Shown here: piece after piece, positions 60,110 through 64,000 of the stretch
Numbering within the stretch: position 1 is the stretch's first letter
Layout of the letters: every line of letters starts with the position of its first letter
Assembly (NCBI RefSeq): GCF_009730915.1
Contig: NC_052487.1
Span: forward strand, 19,026,529-19,090,528
Direction of reading: 5' to 3'
DNA length: 64,000 nucleotides
DNA from: Dioscorea cayenensis subsp. rotundata
Lineage: Eukaryota; Streptophyta; Magnoliopsida; Dioscoreales; Dioscoreaceae
Notes under the pieces: model-generated
Told to the model about the DNA's origin: nothing
What the model saw: the letters and a program-made list of their open reading frames with translations, nothing else
Database searches by the model: none
Made by a program: the position numbers and the translations under genes

Positions 60110-62059
60110 CTTCACTTTCTTATGTAATGTAGACATATGGTGAAGGTTCTGGTGTTCAGTAGGCGTAGTTTAATTGCACGGTAATTGTTTATTTTTATTT
60201 TTATTGTTTTGGGATAATGAGCACTTGCTTTGATATGAGTGGGTGGAGAATTTGGGAATTGGTACACAAGTTGTGCTTGTGGAGCAGTGGAATCAATGCT
60301 AAGTGATAAGAACGAATATGTGGCACATGATGAGCTTGGAATTACATTTTTGCCACTGTGATTTGTTAGTTTTTGGAATTTCTTAATTAATCTTGTTTGT
60401 ATTTTAAGTACAAATTTTAATATATTAGTGATTTATATTGATTTTTAAGTCCATCTATGGGCCAGACAATTCTCGTCAGTGGGCAATGCGACAATTTTAG
60501 GCCCTTGGCGGAGAGCATAATTTATTTTTGCCGCTAAATAATTTTAGAGAAATACTATTCCCTCTGAAAATTTGGTCTGAAATTTTGGGCTGACATGGAT
60601 GCTAATGTGGCATCCACGTCAGCACATTTTCTCTCTCTTATGTTAAACAGAAAATGAGAAAAATCTTTTTAAAACTTTCCCAAATCTTACTTCTTTCTCA
60701 CCGCCTCCTTCTCGGGGCAGAACGCTTTCCTCGCCTGCTCGTCTCGCTGTCTCCATTGATGCCGCCACACCATTGATCGACACTACCAGTCGCACACCAT
60801 TGACGCCATGGGCATTCCACTCTTTCCAGTATCATCTTCTTTCTCGCCGTCTCCCTCTCGAAGCGAAGCCCCTTCCTCGCCATCTCGATTGACTGCCTGG
60901 CGACACCAGCTGTCGATGATCGCTACCATCACTGCTTGGTGAAGCCTTTCCCCACCTTCTCATTTGCCGCCACACGCACACCGTTCGCCGTCGCGAAGCC
61001 CTTCGTCATTGTCTCGCCTAAAAGCCACTTGCACAACCAGCTGCCGAGCGTCGCCACGATCGCGAAGATCTAAATTTCTCGGTCTTAGCTGGTATACATA
61101 CATATATATCTTTGTTTTTTGTTTGTTCCTATCTTGATCCTGAAGTAATAATTTCCAAAAATGTTTGTTAGCTTGCATAGATGGAATGTTGTTGTGTTTT
61201 TCTCTTGTGGTTCATGTTCATGTTGTTGTTGTGAGAACCAAGATCTATCTTTTTCATGTTTTTTGATCAGACGAGGAGAGGCTATATATGGTGTTTTCCT
61301 TAATAAACAATAACTTTAATTCATGAGGTTTAGGAGGTTAATATTATATTAAACATACTTCTATTGTGTAAAGTGGGACTCATGTTATTTTGTTTGCTTA
61401 GTAATGTGAATTGCAATCATCTTGGACATTGTAATCTTGTGTTTGTGGATTGAGATTGGTGTTGGCAATGTAAAATATTGAGCTCTGTACCAGCAGTTTT
61501 ATTTTCAACAATGTTTATGTAATGTTTTTCTGTGGTTCAAAAGAAAAAATAAAAAGAAGAAGAGAGTCTGTATATGGTCTTTTGAAGGATAATCATGTCT
61601 GAAGTTTGACAAATTGCATGTATGACATGCTGGGTCTTGATTATTATTCTGTTTCTTATGTTTTATTTGATTTGTAGTTGCTGAATTACTCTTATGCATG
61701 TTTAGTTCGTATTTATAGTTAGCTAGTGGTGCATGTTTCACCCTAATTCTTTTCATCATTTTAATTTCATTCTGTTAAGCATTTTAGCATTGATGTAGAA
61801 CCTATAATTTTTTTCCTTTTATTTTTTGTTGTTTATTCTTACCCTTATCTATTACAAAGATAAATTTTCAAATCTAATTTGTGAGTATAGGTTTTCAATT
61901 ATAATTTTTTGTTTGATTTGAAACATGTAATGATAATTTCAATGGTAATTTATGTTGTTTGTTATAAATTTAAATATCTTTCATTTTTTTTACCACATGT
62001 AGTTTACATTATATTTATTTTTAGTTGTTTCTTATCTATTATAGATCCAAATCAAAAAC
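60110..62059. other. Intergenic region with a GC-richer patch
   Basis: 60690-61070 is GC-rich with two loosely repeated segments (CTTTCTCACCGCCTCCTTCTCG and CTTTCTCGCCGTCTCCCTCTCG), but no sustained frame. An imperfect palindrome GCTGACATGGATGC / GCATCCACGTCAGC lies at about 60590-60624. It may be a decayed transposon end. No gene is supported. Confidence 0.45.
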
Positions 62060-64000
62060 TGTTGTACCCTGTCCTGATTTAGACCTCGGGCCTATTTAGA
62101 TTTTTATGCTTGCATTAGGGATAAAATGGTCATTTAGTAGTAGTGGCATTTTTGCATGTTTGCATGGTAGCTTTTTTATGTGAAAAACCAGGGGCAAAAA
62201 CAGTCTTTTTGGACTCATTCCTCTTTATTTTTGTATTAGAGGGCATTTTTGGTAATTTCAGTCTTCAAAAATCTGAGAATTTAGAGAGGCTGAAGCACGT
62301 GGCAAACTTGTTTCTAGCCCATTCTTTTCTTTCTTTCTTCTAAGCCTTTCCTTCTTGCTTCCTTGCTTCCTTGCTTCTTGTTCTTCTTGTTCGGCCGAGC
62401 ATAAATTTAGAAACAAAAATCTTTCCGTGAGAATTTCCGCGACCTTCAATACCAAATTTATTCCTCTCTCACTCCCGAATCCGGTAAGCCTTATATCCAA
62501 TGTTTTTTTGTTTTTTGTATTTTTACCCGTATTTCCTTGTTTTTTTAGAAATATAAAAAAATTTCGATTTCTCCATGAATATGATGATCCATAGGCTTAA
62601 ATTGAAGCCAATGATTTGTAATGCATGTATGAGGATGTTGTAGAAGAAAATTTTTCGATTTAGAGTTGTAAATTGGGAGAAAAACCATAGTATAAGGTTC
62701 AGATTCTGTAGCAATTTGAATTACTGTAGCACGAAAAATTTTTGAGCCTTTTACAGTATTTCTTTGGTCACATTGAAGCTCTTCTTACCTCGAACTCATT
62801 GGAACTAGTTTTTACTCCATTATGATGTCGTTTGGATCCAAAATGACGATGTTTTGCCCTAAAACCCTAAGGTTCCGTGATTAGACATGTAAAATTGTAT
62901 TTTCATGCATTTTTCTTTTGGTCATCATTCTTATGTTCGTTAGAATTTGAATTCCCTACTTGTATCTAGGTGGCGAAGCATCCTCTAAGGGAAGGAGCTC
63001 GCTAATCAGATGAGGCGTCTCGGGGACTGAGGCAGACGGGTTCTATGAGTGGTTAAATTTCTAATTGCATAGATTTAATAAGAGTACTAAAGTATTTGTT
63101 CATGTGTTTTTATCACATAAATTTGATGATAAATTGGTTTCCCGATATATATTTTTGAGTACTGAATTTACTTGAAATGGTTAAACCTAGAATGCTTATA
63201 CCTATTTATTTTTGAAAGAAACATGTTTACTTGCATTTCCGTGTTTATATGCAAATGAGATATGGTTTAAAGTACATTTCGTATTTATATGCAAATGAGA
63301 TATGGCTTGATGTATATTTCCGCATTTGTATGCAAATGGAACATGGTTTAATGTATATTTTCTGGTTTAAACATTGTGCGATGGATTCTTTGAATTGGAA
63401 ATTGGAAAGAATTATATGTGGCATTCAGTTTTAATGGTGACGGCGGACTTTAGTCCGACAACTGCGAGTGGGGTTCCACGGTCCGGCCCGATGGGAGGCG
63501 GCGTGGTTAACCCCCGGGTTTACCCCTGGTCAAGAGGTGCGTGAGCCATTGACGGGGGTTCGTTATGTGAGAAACCCCGGGGTCACCACAGCGGGGATCT
63601 CGAGTGGCCAACACCAAGGAAAGGCACCCTTTTAAATTTTTAAAAAGTTTTAAAAACTCCTTGGTGGTTCCACGACTAATCGCGACCACGATTAGTGTGG
63701 GAATTGTTTTAGGCCGACTGTATTTTTGCGACTATGTTCATTATGTTTTAAAATGTTATTTTGCTTTTCCTATTGATGAATCACGTGTTATTTGGTAATA
63801 TGTTGAATACTTGGGACCCGATTTTATATGCTATTATTATTTCTTTGAATTACCATCTCAAAATGCTTTATCACTCGTTACATCTATGCTGACACCACTC
63901 ACTGGGTAACATTCGTTACTCACCACTCCCCTTTTTATCTTTTCAGACTGCGACGTTAGACTGAGTTGTCTTTCGGCTGCTGATGAGAGGGTTTATCTGC
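62060..64000 (+). mobile_element. Probable LTR-retrotransposon LTR, cut by the window end
   Basis: It begins near TGTTGTACCCTGTCCTG. It shows features common in plant Ty3/gypsy-type LTRs: GGGATAAAATGGTCATTT and GGGCATTTTTGGTAATTT motifs, a GC-rich 63440-63600 segment and no long frames. The right end, the primer-binding site and the internal domain lie outside the window, so this is inference; it could instead be the leader of a non-coding transcript. Confidence 0.35.
63234..63358 (+). repeat. Three tandem units of 40-41 bp containing ATGCAAAT
   Basis: ATGCAAAT recurs at 63249, 63289 and 63330. Each unit has the form ATTTC, GT/GC, TTTATATGCAAATGAGATAT, GGTTTAA/GGCTTGA. It lies inside the putative LTR. 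Confidence 0.85.

Noticed and set aside
1..64000. CRISPR array, bacterial operon or integron
   Set aside because: The regular 20-bp arrays have no conserved 24-37-bp repeats or unique spacers, and the genes are plant nuclear genes with introns.
1..64000. tRNA or rRNA genes
   Set aside because: No A/B-box cloverleaf or rRNA core sequence was recognised by eye; a tRNA scan would settle it.

Overview
This is a nuclear chromosome segment from a flowering plant, probably a monocot. The gene set is plant-specific: a single-exon DTX-type MATE transporter, an IQD calmodulin-binding protein, two three-exon profilins and a VSP-like acid phosphatase. Introns use canonical GT/AG borders, and long AT-rich intergenic DNA is filled with MITEs and relics of CACTA, Mutator, hAT, Harbinger and LTR elements. 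The species cannot be named from the sequence alone. Two runs of exactly 1000 N (6766-7765 and 42290-43289) are assembly gaps, so the order across them is not proven.

Layout. 1-6765 is a decayed, internally duplicated, Mutator-like block interleaved with arrays in which a GTTTAA/TTTAAAC core recurs every 20-21 bp. 7766-11330 has no confident gene. 11332-14216 is the 3' half of a decayed CACTA element with GCCGGCGTTT-type subterminal repeats. 14570-15361 is a 792-bp inverted-repeat element. 17787-19334 (-) is the MATE gene. 19440-27770 is intergenic. About 27780-30560 (+) is the IQD gene with a probable 5'-UTR intron. 34343-36869 (-) and 39179-41114 (-) are tandem profilin genes. 43290-45700 is a second block of the Mutator-like/TTTAAAC family, mostly antisense. 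47021-49785 (-) is the acid phosphatase. 50508-53196 is a long-TIR element carrying a captured PORR gene fragment and two younger MITEs. 53850-56210 is an AT-rich repeat array. 56361-57839 is a Harbinger-like element with a hAT element nested inside. 58049-58974 (+) is a pseudogene split by a hAT MITE and a short TRIM-like LTR, facing its apparently intact relative at 59838-60080 (-). From about 62060 to the window end the sequence looks like an LTR.

The host genes are independent housekeeping or regulatory loci (transport, calmodulin/cytoskeleton, actin, phosphatase) and form no pathway. The most unusual signals are (i) the 20-21-bp phased TTTAAAC arrays, present in both flanking blocks in both orientations, and (ii) several dated nesting events readable from intact target-site duplications.
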